NCBI GenBank assembly: GCA_033961575.1
Contig: CM066728.1
Span: 106,472,852 to 106,536,851, forward strand
Origin: Aselliscus stoliczkanus
Lineage: Eukaryota; Chordata; Mammalia; Chiroptera; Hipposideridae
Length of the DNA: 64,000 nt
Direction of reading: 5' to 3'
The position numbers and the translations under genes are program-made. The stretch's first letter is position 1; every line of letters starts with the position of its first letter. A model generated the notes under the pieces. That model made no database searches, was not told where the DNA came from, and saw nothing but the letters and a program-made list of their open reading frames with translations. Positions 52,310-64,000 of this stretch are shown here, one piece after another.

Positions 52310-52763
52310 TGTCTTAAATATATCTAAGAAATATGACTGCCACAGTGGTTTGATATCCACCATCATTTTCAATAATCTGTGCGCAGGCTCTTCATTAATG
52401 TACAAAATTGTAATATCATCCCTTTACTACTTACAAATATTCCACATTCCTCAAGAATTTTACCCTGACTGATGGAGTTTATGCTTAAATGTCTCTTATT
52501 GATTATTCTTTCTGCAAACAAGATATATACTAATAAAAACTTATATTTTAAATATTTCTTATGGTATTAGGCTTTAAGTTAAAATTGCCTTATGGGTTAA
52601 GTTATTACTATAATTATTAATAGGATGCAGTTGATCAAAACAACATATGTATCTTCCATCTTGATTAAAACTTTAAATATAAACATTAAAATTGTATTGG
52701 AAATGTATTCCTTAGATGGATGAACGCTTTTATCCCAATCAACTCATATAGTCAAAAATAAAT
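52310..52763 (+). repeat. 454-bp direct repeat, copy 2
   Basis: Gap-free partner of 47721-48174. A 13-bp CCAAGGAT(G/A)TAGT word abuts copy 1 (47707-47719) and also lies 39 bp upstream of copy 2 (52258-52270). The duplicated segment may therefore originally have extended further left, with a roughly 40-bp insertion or deletion between the copies. Confidence 0.93.
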
Positions 52764-53021
52764 CAACTTCAGGACTATTGAGGACGCGTGTCCTGCCTGA
52801 CCCCAGGGCTCAGGGTCCCTGGTGTGGCCGGAGCATCTCTATGTCTCCAAGCTTCTCGGGTGACTCAGATACACAGCCAACACTGAGCAGCCTGTATGCT
52901 GTGTTGTGCTGGTTCTTACTAGGTCAGCCATTTCCTTTTATGAACACATACTGCCCTTTACACTGAGCTCTACAGTACTATTTACAAAGGGTATTAGCAC
53001 CTTCAAAAGACTCAAGTCCAG

Positions 53022-53129
53022 GGCCGGCCGAGTGGCGCAGTGGTTAAACACTGGCTTAGGAGGCCAGCAGCCTCAGTTCGGGTTCCACATTCGGGGGCCA
53101 GTGACACTGCCCTCAAAAAAAAAAAAAAA
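53022..53129 (+). mobile_element. Short tRNA-derived SINE, second family
   Basis: GGCCGGCCGAGTGGCGCAG with box A (TGGCGCAGTGG) and box B (GGTTCCACATTC-like), then 'ccagtgacactgccctca' and a pure A tail. It is flanked by a perfect 17-bp target-site duplication (AAAAGACTCAAGTCCAG at 53005-53021 and 53130-53146). The head sequence differs from the SINEs at 27682, 49646 and 59777, so this is a distinct family. Confidence 0.9.
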
Positions 53130-53168
53130 AAAAGACTCAAGTCCAGTGCCATTAAGACTGTGCAATGG

Positions 53169-53304
53169 GGGCCAGCTGGCTTGGGAAGCCAGCGGCCCCG
53201 GTTCGGGTCCCACAAATGAGGGCCAGTGACACTGCCCTCAAAAACAAAAAATAAAAAAAAATTTTTAAATTAAAAAAAAATTTAAAAAATAAAAAAAAAA
53301 TAAA
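53169..53304 (+). mobile_element. Short tRNA-derived SINE, second family, 5' truncated
   Basis: GGCCAGCTGGCTTGGGAAGC, then 'ggttcgggtcccacaaatga' and 'ccagtgacactgccctca', the same as the 53022 element but missing most of the box A region. The A/T-rich tail is long (about 70 bp). Flanked by a 15-bp duplication with one mismatch (AAGACTGTGCAATGG at 53154 and AAGATTGTGCAATGG at 53305). Confidence 0.88.
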
Positions 53305-55429
53305 AAGATTGTGCAATGGACCTATGCACTTAAAATACATCAGTAATTTGGAGGGGAAATGATGTCATTATTTTGAAATAAGTTATATGAACTATATCAG
53401 GTTCTATCATATACTAAAAATAGTACTAAAACTAAAAATGTTCCCCAGGTTTATTTAAGTTTATTTAGTCTACATCTTATTTATCAATATTTCTTTATTA
53501 GTAATGCTCTCAGTTAATTCAGCCAGTGAGCATTAACTGAGCCGTTTTCACATCCAAGGCATGGCAGGTGCTGTGATTCAATGGCAGGGGTTTATTTAGA
53601 TTCTCGAAAGAAGATTCACAGACAGTGTGGAGACATGAAAGATTTATTGTCAGAAAGGAAGGCCGTTGTTCAAATGTCCGATTTTGATTCAAACATGTAC
53701 CTAGGAAAGGCCCAATGGTGGGAGACACCGCTGCCTCACCTTGGTGGTCCAGGGTCCCAGCCTGGAGCTAAGCCTTCATGAGCTGGCATATCTGAGACCC
53801 CATATTACCATGTGGGCTGTGAAGGTGGGACCCCACTTCTTCGTGCAGCCAGGAAACTAGCTCAAACTCCCCCTTGGTACTGCAGGCTAACCTCCCCTGT
53901 CTTCAGCACACACACAGGTAGCCCCAGGAGCCAGCCCTGTCCGGCCATGTGACTGTAGCACTCTGGTTCCTGTCACACATTACCATCCCCAACCATCTCA
54001 AGTGCAGGCCAATCGCACTCAATCTATCCTTTGCTCTTCTCTACATGTTTTTTCTCTCCCTGAGGCTAAAGACTGCTTTGTACAGTGCCACCAAGCACAG
54101 CCTACTTCTCGGACAACCCAGCGTTCCTTCCTTGAGCCCTGCAGGCCTTCGCACACCCAACCCCTGGCTTCATACTGCTGAGAGGAAAACTTTACCATCT
54201 TGGGTCCTGGTGATGTAGTGATGGGAGTGGGTGGTGCGAATTAATTGACAGTAGACAAATTAACTGGGGAAAAAAATTTATTTGCATGTAAGTGGGACAC
54301 TCAGTAAGTTGAATAATTTGCTGGACAGCTAGGAGTAATGGTTTATATACCAGCTTAATAGGAGAAAGTTGGGGATAGGGCTTCTAGGAGACACAAATGG
54401 AGGCTATGGCAACTTCTATAAAGTTTATTTATGTAATTTCTGCCCCAATGCTAATGACCAGTCTCCTTTTAGGCTGGCATTTCCCCATAATGAGTATTTA
54501 TGGCACCTTCCTTCTCAGAGAGCTCTGCCTGTGGTCAGAGAAGGGAACCTGAGAAGAGACTTCTTTCTGCATCTGCTGTAGCCCCAGTGTCCCCAGTTTA
54601 AAGTCATCTTTATGTCACTCTGTTGAGTCCCTTCAAGATCTCAGGAGGACTTGATTAGCCATATTTATAACCACAGTTCCTATGTCTGGAACCCTATTCT
54701 CGGAGCCTTTTACTTTTTTTCATCCCTCCAGCCTGTCCTATAAGAGAAATGACTTCATACCTTGAGCCTGCAGTGTAAAAGCACCACGTCATAGGTAGAA
54801 AGTCTGACCCTTCACGGCGCTAAGCGTCAGCCAGGGAAATAGCTATCATGAAACCTGTGCAGTGTTCTCAGAAAGCATGCCAAGTCTCCCAGTCTACTCT
54901 CTAACATTAGAAAGTACGTTAAAAGTAAGAAGCCAGAAATGAACAGGCACCATTAGAGGATGCAAATGTCACCACTGTACACGCATAAACGTATATGCAT
55001 AAACGTAGAGCTGTCTGGGACCACTTAGTGTGGGCAAACAGCACTTCATGGGACCATTTTTAGAATACAGAACAATAAATGGTACCCCAGCAAAGGCCCT
55101 GAGTCACCCAGAAGGTGTTAAGGTACGCGTACTATAGAGCAGCCTTCAACTGTTACAGGGAAAATGCTCTAAACCTGCCCTGACAACAGTGCCAGCAAAA
55201 GGCTGGTGTTCTTTCTGAGGAAAAGCTGGAGCTATGATTCACAGTGTGAGAGCCAAGGATGGGGGTGAAAGGGGTGAGCTGTGAGGTTAGGGGCTGACAG
55301 GAGATACAGGTGAGCCTGAACTCTGAGGTGGGGTTTGCGGGAACCACTGACAAAGGTGACAGGATGGGTGTTACTTACCTCACTCTTGGTATCTCTGATA
55401 CCCCTTTTAGCATCTTTCCTCCTTGCTAC

Positions 55430-55640
55430 CTTTTATTTCTGGCTTGGTGATGGGTGGTGGTGTGCATTTTCTAGCTCGGATCCCTTGGGCAAGTTACCTG
55501 CCTTCCCTTCACTTTTGAAATAAAGAGAATAATAGCATTGACCTCACAGGACTGTCCTGAGAAACAAATGAAGACACACAGAGTACCTAGGACAATACTT
55601 GGAACTTGGCAGGCCCTGAGTTCATGTTCACTGCTCTCAT
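55430..55640 (+). repeat. MIR fragment
   Basis: 'cttgggcaagttacctgcct', 'ttgaaataaagagaataata', 'acctcacaggactgtcctga', then 'agagtacctaggacaatact' follow MIR order. Confidence 0.75.
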
Positions 55641-56989
55641 TGCTCTTAGACATGCTAGCAATAGGAGCAGTACCCGTTCTAGAAGTTTCTTACCTGCTTA
55701 TGCTCCTTCCTAGGTGTCTCTTTGTTCAGTGCAGGCTTCCAGGCCAAGGTTATTCAGTGCCTCTGTTCTGTGAGACAGAGATTAAAAACTTTCAATGTAG
55801 TATTTAAATTGTTCTCAAGCTTATTGTGATGAGACCACTTTTCCAAAGCACATGTTTTCTTTTATTGCAGACACAATCTTTTTTTTTCCTGCAGAAGCTT
55901 AATTTTTTCCAGTAAGAAACATACGCCTTTCATGATGATTTTATATTTGAGCTTCATGTCTCAATTCTTCCAAGAAGCCTACTGGTAAACACTGGAACTG
56001 TGAGGGAAAGTGCTAGAAATGAAGAGCCCTCTGCAAATGACACGAGTAGCGGGGACCCCAAGTACCTGCAATTCTATCCACACACGTGCAGAGTGTGATA
56101 AGAAAGCTTGTTTTGTTCTTCCTTAATTTTGAGAGGAAAAAAACTGCCAAGAAATCTAGTCTTTAATTACCAAAACAAACTCTCCTGGAACCAATTCAGA
56201 TGCATGAACATGGGTCACATTTCGTGGCCTGATACATGTCTAGTCTCCACGGGTTCTGTCATTCCAGGTAACTGTGTGTGTCTTTGATGTGCCGCTAATG
56301 CTGCACTGTCTAAATGGTGCACCCAGAAAAGGGCCATCGCACAGTGTCTCCAGTGAACTGTAAAAAATGTCAGGTAAAAAGTACATTTTTAGGCAAATCC
56401 TTTGAGATGAGGCTTCTCTGGAAGGATTTGAGTGCATTATCCAGTGGAGTTGAATTCCTTCTTTGGTATTGAATATGCTCTCTTTATACCAAAGAGCTCA
56501 GCCTCTTCCTAGCGACATTGAAATTCATCTATTTCACTTATGGAATCACTTAAGCTTTTTTTCCCCCCTCTCTGGAACTTCTCTGATAAGCTTGCCTCTA
56601 CTTACAAACGCATCAAAGCCTGGAAAGAAATTATTAGAAAAGGAAAAAGAAGAGCACCTTTGGTTTAAACTTCAAATGAGACCAAATTGATTAGTCATCT
56701 GAGATTAGGTTGGCCTGGCACTAAGCTTACAGCAAGTCATGTCTATCTTCCTTTCCTGCCTACATTCAGTCATGTCTTTAAAAATTACTGATTCAGTCTA
56801 AAACTAAACCAGCCATTGTCCTGTTTGAGTGTTGTTTATTCTAAATAATAAGAAATAAATCAACTCATAGAAAAAGAGCATTATAGCTCAGACCAAAAAT
56901 AATGCCTTACTAATTAAAATATACAAAGCTTAAGTATTAAACAATAATTTTTATAGCATAGGTGATCGGACAATTGAGTTCACCAACTT

Positions 56990-57475
56990 GTTGCAACGAT
57001 GTTGCTAACCTTTTTTGATATCAGAGGGATTATTCATTATGAATTTGTACCAACTGGACAGTTAACCAAGTTTACTCTTTGGAAGTGCTGGAAAGTCTGC
57101 ATGAAAAAGTTAGATGACCTGAATTTTTCATCAACAATTCATGGCTCTTGCATCACAACAAAGCACCAGCTCACAGGGCACTGTCTGTGAGGGAGATTTT
57201 AGCCACTAAACAAATGACTTTATTGGAACACCCTCCCTACTCACCTGATCTGGTCCCCAGTGACTTCTTTCTTTACCCGAAGATAAAGGAAATCTTGAAA
57301 GGAAGACATTTTGATGACATTCAGGACATAAAGGGTAATTTGATGGCAGCTCTGATGGCCATTCCAGAAAAAGAGTTCCAAAATTGCTTTGAAGGGTGGA
57401 CTAGGTGCTGGCATCAGGGCATAGCTTCCCAAGGGGAGGACTTCGAAGGTGACTCTAGTGGTATTCAGTGATGAG
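56990..57475 (+). pseudogene. Decayed mariner transposase fragment
   Basis: It encodes the catalytic part of a mariner transposase. The first Asp region reads MLLTFFDIRGIIHYEFVP. After a frame break, an open frame from 57148 holds APAHRALSVREIL, then EHPPYSPDLVPSDFFLYP with the third Asp, and ends KEFQNCFEGWTRCWHQGIAS. The second catalytic Asp motif, HHDNAPAH in the family, is HHNKAPAH here, so an Asp is lost. The N-terminal DNA-binding domain and terminal inverted repeats are not visible. This is an inactive DNA transposon relic, unlike the short element at 13145. Confidence 0.85.
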
Positions 57476-57534
57476 GGATGGAGCCCTTTTTCTAGGATGA
57501 TCTTCGTGACCTTCACTGTCTGCCCCCGCATCTA

Positions 57535-58115
57535 ATGAAGGACAAGCACAAAAGGCAGCCTGCCTCATATGCCCCTGAACGGGTTCAGAACTAGTCTCCC
57601 CAGAAAGTACCACTTTGGTATATGGATTATTTTGAGCTAAAGACAACAGAAGCCCAGAGGACTCAGGGAGAACTTTTATTTCGTCCTTAACTGCCTGAAA
57701 GATTGTAGATAGAGGGCCAGGGCCAGGAAGAGAGCTATTACCAGAGATAACGACAAAGAGCCTGGCCCAGGATGGGTGGGCCCAAGAGCTCGGCAGGTCC
57801 TCTCTGTCCACAGCCCTCTCTGTGTGCCCTGTCTCTATATGGCACGACAAACACTTGTTTACCGAACACTTACCTTTCCCATCTTCTTGTAAATTGTCTT
57901 CCTCCCCTTTGACATCCCGGATTGCTAATCCCTTCTCCTTAACTCAGGGTGACATAGAAGCCTGAATTGCCTACTTGTGGTTCTCATATTCTTACATAGG
58001 GGACCCCTGTACCTATGTAATTAAATGTGGTTTTCTCCTGTTAATCTTTCTCATGTCAGTCTAATTATTAGACCAGCCAAAAGAACCTAGAAGGGTAGAG
58101 GAAAAATTATTCCTC
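57535..58115 (+). mobile_element. Endogenous retrovirus-type LTR (probable solo LTR)
   Basis: The right part reads 'gtaattaaatgtggttttct', 'cctgttaatctttctcatgt', 'gaacctagaagggtagagg' and 'aaaaattattcctcc'. This polyadenylation and 3' end pattern is one I associate with ERV1-type LTRs. The left edge is unclear and lies close to the mariner fragment. No gag, pol or env coding is seen. Family name not assigned. Confidence 0.55.
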
Positions 58116-59140
58116 CGCAGCAATTTTGAATCAATACTTGAATTTCTAGTGGAAAATAAGTGTTCCTCGATGGTGTCCAATGCTGGCTCCCAGATATCTT
58201 CAACACAGCGTGTTGCTAACACAAAGCTGAGTTTATTGCTCACCGCTGTGATGGACAGACAGTACCATGCCCCAGAGCTTTGTCGGTGTCTTGGGTTAGG
58301 TGACATCAGATTTTGTGGAGAATTTGAAGTGTGCTTTAAGGCGGGTCTTTCAGGGCTGGGACTCACCAGAGTTCAGAATTGATAGAAACAGGAATTCAGA
58401 GTCGTACACACAGTCTTTCTGCTGAACACTTGATGGGTCTTCCACAAATTTCCATATTGAACAGTCAAGTTATTTGGCTCGGCAAGAATCTCTTGGAATA
58501 GAAAGTGCTGTTCACAAGGACAGTGAGATAAGGAAGTAACATTAATGAAGACAGTAAGCTGTCTTGTGTCCTTATTGTCCAAGCCATGAAGGGTTGGTGG
58601 GGCATGGGGAGTGAGGGTGGAGGGTTTCAGTTCTTTGTGGCCTGAAAGGAGACATGCATTTCAAGAGTTGTTCTCTTTCATCCTGGACAGGTAGACAGAT
58701 GATGTTGAGAGGACATAGAGGCCCTGGTGATACAAAACCATCCATTACCAAAAATTCATTTTCATTTAACTCTAGCAGCATTTTGGCTCTAATGTGCCCA
58801 CCTCTCCACCCACACTCAAGTACTCCCTCCCAAGTTGCCATAAAAAGTCTGACGAGGGATCTCCACTCTCAGGGAGTGGGTGATTCCGCTGGAGAAGGGC
58901 ACCAGCCTGTTTGAAACCATGCTTACGTAGTCACACACGTTTGTGTCACAGCGCTTCCTGGAAGTGCTGTGAGAGTTCACAGAAGATAAACATAATGGGG
59001 CGACAATGCTTATTAAACACATAGCTGTAAGTTGTGAAGAAACCAGAAGCAAGAATTGAGCGTTTTTGAAGTAAAATTCATTTTGAAGTTTATTCTCAGT
59101 TGCTTTGGTACACAAGTCTGATCATGTCACTCCTATTTGC

Positions 59141-59605
59141 TTTTTTTTTTTTTTTTTTAAGATTTTATTGGGGAATTGGGGGAAGGGTACAGCTTTGGGG
59201 AACCGGGGAAGGGGAATGGACAAATTGCTGTCCTTCCATTCTTATCTAGTTATGGAGGACATTGCTTCACTGGCCCATGTTGGTATCATCATTGCGCTCT
59301 TCTCAGGTGAGGCAGATCAGTTGCTGGCCTCCGGACGGCCGCTCACAGTGGCTCTTGGCAGCTCACACCAGCTGCCAGCCGCTCACACTGGCTGCCGGCC
59401 ACTCACTGTAGCCTATGGCAGCCCACTGCAGCAGGGGCTGCAGCTATGCCGTCCCCGGAGACTCACAGCAGCCCAGCTCCAGGTGGAGCTGTTGTTCACC
59501 ATCTTAGCTGTAGAGGGCAGTGTCACTGGCCCTCATATGTGGGATCTGAACCGGGCCTGCTGGCGTCCCAAGCCAGCTCCCAACCAACGGGCCACTCGGC
59601 CGGCC
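59141..59605 (-). mobile_element. Long mosaic tRNA-derived SINE, antisense
   Basis: Antisense: it begins with a T-tract (poly-A) and ends 'gccactcggccggcc' (head). Read on the minus strand it starts GGCCGGCCGAGTGGCCCG like the 53022 family. It then has 'gagggccagtgacactgcc', a GC-rich middle with repeated 'agctgccagccgctcac' units, and a 3' tail (AATTCCCCAATAAAATCTT) like the 49646 family. It is flanked by a perfect 9-bp duplication CCTATTTGC (59132-59140 and 59606-59614). Confidence 0.88.
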
Positions 59606-59776
59606 CCTATTTGCCTTGTAAATAAGTCCAAGGCCAGCAAAATCTCAGACTATCAATAAATATTTGTTAAAACAACAAGCAGTTGCTTTTTATGCTGTAA
59701 GTTCACAAAGAACAGATATTACAGTATCTCTATAGCTGGAAAAAAAAAAAAAGTTTAATTCTAAAAAGTGGTGGAA

Positions 59777-59918
59777 GGGCCGGCTGTGTGGCTCAGTTGG
59801 TTAAGAGCTCACTCAAGAGTGCAAACTGAGCTCTGAGCAACAGCAGTTCGATGCTCAGCCTGAACTGGGCAGCCACTGAGCTGCCAACAGGTAGCAGGAT
59901 GGCTCAGCTAAATTAAAA
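59777..59918 (+). mobile_element. tRNA-derived SINE, bat type, short copy
   Basis: GGGCCGGCTGTGTGGCTCAG with box A, then 'gagctctgagcaacagcag' and 'gctgccaacaggtagcagga', ending in an A-rich tail. Bounded by a 14-bp perfect duplication AAAAAGTGGTGGAA (59763-59776 and 59919-59932). Confidence 0.9.
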
Positions 59919-62459
59919 AAAAAGTGGTGGAAAACGTCTCAATTCTCGTAAAAAGAATATTTGTGATTCTGATTTCTCAGTTATTAGAACATTTCCATAT
60001 ATGCTACAAACTTATTTATTAGTGTCAAGTATCTATATTTTTCTATTTCCTCTTTTTTACCAGAGGGAGACATGCAAAGAAAAGTTCCACATGCATGATG
60101 AGATTGAATCAGATCAGTGGCCCACAGTGCACTTAAAGCTCCTATCTGTCAGGGCCAAGGTCCTTGTCACTTGAGCTCCACTCCCTACCAAGATTAGTGA
60201 AATGAACCAGGGAGTAACCTCTGCATGTTTCACACGACCATTGCTCGGACCAAATTGCAGATGGCTGCTTGCTTGTCCCCCATCCGGAATTCTCTTCAGT
60301 TTCAATTAACTCTCGTATCTCTCTGCACATTCTAAATCTCATGGGTGTCCCCTGCTGCTCTTAGGCACAGTGCAGCTGTGCTCCATCCTAGAGATGGTGG
60401 CCTTGTTTAATACAGCGCTTCCTTGAGATACTTGAGAAGGAAAGCCACTAGCCACTCTGGGCAATTTACTTAAGATGCACACACTCTCATGCTGGTGGGG
60501 TGGGTGGGGTAGAAATAAACAAAGACCAACCAAATGAAACAAGCAAGGGCTATCTGTTCTGAGGTTGCTGTAACAAGGAGCTGGCCACCATCACTTGTGT
60601 TTGGCAAAGACTCGTAGGTAGCCAGGGGAGCAGGAAAGCTTCATGTTGGGGAACAGGGAAGGCTCGGGGAGCCCTGACTGGAGGCTGTTGGCCTGGGGAG
60701 GCCGGCAGAGGGCTAACTAAAAGCAGGGTATCTTGTGTGATTGGGCAGGGGTTCACATTTGGCTTTCTCTGTTTGGTCCTAAATTGGTGCCTAAATTTAG
60801 GAAACTGCCAATTATTAATCAGGTCCTGGCCACTCGTGACCGATTGCTACACAAGTTACTGTTTAACTTCCTGGATTGTCACAAGAGATAGCAATCTGGC
60901 CTCCTGCAAGTCTGACTTATATACCAGCTTGGCTTCCTGGGGTTACAGTAGATAGAGGACTGGTTTGCTGGGTGGGTTGCTGCAGGTTATGGATCAAAGT
61001 TCTGTTTTTATGCAGAGTCTGGCCATTTGTATATTGTCTCCCTGTGGGGATATATGTGAAAGGTGTAACACAGCTCTCTGATTCTAATGTATACTTTATT
61101 TTAAATGAGTTTTTAGTTACAGCTGTAATAAAACTGAACATAGCGAAGTAATTTGGAGTAAATTATCCACTGTAGACATTTCTCCCTTCGGTGGTAAGTA
61201 TATAGGCCAGTCTGTAGCAATGGGCACTCATTATAAGGAAAGCATTGTGGAAATGTAAGGACCAATGGAAAAGCTTGTGGAGACTTGGTGTCTCATTGGA
61301 TCTGTGGAAAGAAACTGGGTGTTTCTTTCAAGGAAGTGTTCATAAACTCTTGGCCCAAAGGTCTGCACCAACAGACTGGGGTAGAGAAAGAGCTCGGCTT
61401 ACAGGAGGAAGGAAATATATCAGATACTGGGAAGGAAGAAAGAACAAAGAGCATCCAGTTAAAATTCCATGGGCAGGCTAAATAATACATTCAGAACCTA
61501 TAGTCTAAACTATTTAAATAACAAATCGCTAAGACTAGATTATGGAAGTGGCCTTTTATTCAACTAAATAGACTCTTTCATTGAACATTTGATGGGCCCT
61601 ACTATGATCCTGGAGCTGGAAATATCTCCATTATTCTTTGTTAACAGTTGTCTGCAACCACGTGGGGAAAAAGCATATATCTTCACTAAGACAGTAAATA
61701 GCTGTGGCTTAACAATTTAGTGCTTAAGTAAAATGACTACCAGGAGACATAAATGATGAGATACTTCCTCCTTATGGAAAAAACACTCTTTAAGTTACTT
61801 TTGCACAAGTGGTATTGAAACCATTTTTTTTACTGAACATGTACCACGTACAAGGGACTGAGTTGGTGTCTGGGAAATGGAACGGATTTCCAGAGCTGCA
61901 GGAATTTCAGGAAGCATTTTAGATAAGGACGCACACATACCCTGTGATGCATTGGTAGGTGGTAAACACACCTCCTGAGTGGTATAAACTCAAGGACCAG
62001 CCAGGTCTCCTTGGGAAGGGTGCTATTTCCTTGCCGCTGCTGAGCAAGGGAATCATCACAACACATTTCACAAGTCTTACATTTTCATTTGTCGGGTTGA
62101 ACGTTAGCACACCGTCCATGCCAATGCATGTTTAGACATTTATTTTGCTCTCCATGCGTGTTCCACCATTTCACTCTGCAGACAAGTGAGAGGGGAAATT
62201 TGACAAGCAATTTGTATTATGTCAGTTAACACCAAATTGCATCCCTCGTCTGCTCCTCTAATCACACAAAAGCCTCCCAAAACCCAAGAGGCGTGAAGTT
62301 CCAGAAGCTTCTGAGGTTATTGAGGCAAAGTGAGAAGTATAGAGTAGACATGAGGAAACTTGAGCAAAAAGAATCTCCCCTCCCACTCTTTGATACAACC
62401 ATCCCATGACTTTTAGAAAGTGACATCACGTACCTTCACCCATTTCTAGTAGTTCCCCA

Positions 62460-62815
62460 GTATTAGGAGGTGAATGTGTGTGTCCTCCCCCTAAATTCAT
62501 TTGGTGAAGCCCTAAGCCCCAAAGTGATGGTATTTAGATGTGGGGCCTTTGGGAGGTGATTATGTTTAGATTGTGTCATGAGGGTGAGGGGCTGTTGTGG
62601 TTTTAGTGCCCTCATAGCAGGAAGAAGAGAGAAAGATTTCTCTGTCCACACACCTGCCCTGAGGAAAGGCCAGGTGAGCACACACAGAGAATGCACCGGA
62701 ACCTAATATAGCAGCACTTTGGTCTTGGACTTCCAGCCTCTAAAACTGTAAAAAAACAAATGTCTGTAGGTTAAGCCACCCAGGCTATGGTATTTTGTTA
62801 TAGCAGCCGGGTCTC
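62460..62815 (+). mobile_element. MaLR LTR (MLT1/MST-type)
   Basis: 'taaattcatttggtgaagcc', 'caaagtgatggtatttagat', 'gtggggcctttgggaggtga', 'cttggacttccagcctctaa', then 'ctatggtattttgttatagc' and 'agc' give the full 5' to 3' order of this LTR group. Probable solo LTR. Confidence 0.82.
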
Positions 62816-62831
62816 TCTCCACAGTGAATGT

Positions 62832-63055
62832 CTAGGGCAGTGGCTCTCAAAAAGGGGCACTTGGGCCCCAGGAATATTTGGCAATATCTGAAGACCATTT
62901 TCCTTGTCCCACCTGGTGGGGGTGGTGGGCTGCTACTGTTGTGTGGTGTGTAGAGGCCAGGGATGCTGTAAAGCACCCCACAGTGTCCAGGACAGCCTCC
63001 CACAGCAAAGCAGGGTCCAGCCCAAAATATCGACAGTGCCAAAGCGGAGGAAACC
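62832..63055 (+). repeat. MER20 element
   Basis: 'cagtggctctcaaaaagggg', 'tatttggcaatatctgaaga', 'tagaggccagggatgctgta', 'acagtgtccaggacagcct', then 'agcccaaaatatcgacagtg' follow MER20 in sense orientation, nearly complete. Confidence 0.85.
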
Positions 63056-64000
63056 TGCTCCAAACCCTGTGCAGGCATCTCGCCAGAAAGGCCTGAAAAC
63101 ATGACAAATCCCACCTCTCCCCAACAGCTTTATTCTTTCCTATCTTTTTCTGATGATTCTGAAAAAACATCACATCTAGGAAACCCGTTAAAGCGCAGCT
63201 CTTGGCAGCCAATGAAATTAGCTGGAAACAGCTCAGGTGTGACCCACCCCTCTACAAATGACCACTCGGTGCCTCCTCATCCGTGCTCGAGTAACCACGT
63301 CTCCCTCTCCTTGTGGACTCACCAGGGGAGCAGCTCAGAGTGGGTGATGGGTGCCCGAGAGGCGGATGACTGCTCGTGAGAGAAGCGTCCAGAAACACCT
63401 CTGAGGCCAGTTCTCTCTGAACCGTTTCTCTCTCTCCGCACAGACCCTCTGGTTGCCCAGGCAACCAAATGCATTTCTAAAAGATATATGCATGCGAGAT
63501 TTTTGTGGTGAAAATAAAACATAACATTAAATTTAAGACTGACTAACATTAGAGATCATTCAAATCTCTGGAAACAACTACTTCCACTTGGGGAATATAG
63601 CTTATGCTTCCGTTTTAAATACTATCTGGGGATGCTGATGTGTCTGCAGTGGTTGGGTTTGGGGGGGCTCTGGTGTGTTTAACCATGGCTACTTTTTAGA
63701 TGTAGAGACTGGATGAGGCATTGTGTAGTGCAGTGTTTATGAAATGCCTACCTTGACCCAGGCCAGTCACAGCCAGGTACCAGGAGCTCAGCACCCGTAT
63801 CCCTTGCCTCACGGGGGTGCCTAAGGAGAGCAGACCCTCTCACACCTGCTGCTAGAGGGATGCTTGGATTGGGGTGGGAGGGTACCTAAAGCAGCTTCTG
63901 GATGGGGCAATTTAGGACCCGCTTCCCAAACGCTGTGACCCCTGAGCTGAACCTGGAGAAGTCTGAGTTAACCAGACAGAGGAGTGAACAGAGGAAGTCA

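Overview
This is a mammalian genomic window, almost all intron, that crosses part of the armadillo (ARM) domain of CTNND2 (delta-catenin, a neuronal member of the p120-catenin family) on the + strand. Four constitutive-looking exons are readable at 1521-1638, 6683-6868, 21840-22013 and 33011-33161. They splice in one continuous frame with canonical AG/GT borders. A fifth, 75-bp in-frame exon at 31883-31957 adds 25 residues between the last two and is most likely an alternative cassette exon. No promoter, first exon, stop codon or 3' UTR of the gene is present. The next downstream coding exon was not found, so the intron after 33161 runs past the window end (at least 30.8 kb).

The dispersed repeats point to a placental mammal (MIR, L2, MER5A, MER20, MLT1/MaLR LTRs, old L1) and more specifically to a bat. 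Several tRNA-derived SINEs carry Pol III box A and box B, a GGCCGG start and a 3' body that I associate with horseshoe or leaf-nosed bats (Rhinolophoidea). That lineage call comes from memory of the families and is moderate in confidence. Two Tc1/mariner-type remnants fit a bat genome but do not prove it.

Layout: 1-6.7 kb holds intron, exon 118 bp, then MER20/MER5A/MaLR/MIR fossils and a (GA)n tract up to exon 186 bp, which encodes the Lys-rich loop. 6.9-21.8 kb is a long intron with a short mariner-type element, MER20, L1 and MaLR fragments, and a G-rich block just before exon 174 bp. 22-33 kb holds an L1 ORF1 relic, a bat SINE, MIRs and the 75-bp cassette followed by a dense G-run block, then exon 151 bp. 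33-64 kb is intron with L2, L1 and SINE insertions, a 454-bp direct repeat whose copies lie 4.6 kb apart, a decayed mariner transposase next to an ERV-type LTR, and a mosaic SINE.

The exons together cover the middle ARM repeats and the basic insert loop of delta-catenin, the part that binds the cadherin juxtamembrane tail. The most interesting items are the cassette exon with its G-run flank, the 454-bp duplication, the mariner-type short element and the mosaic SINE. I found no wholly new biological system.
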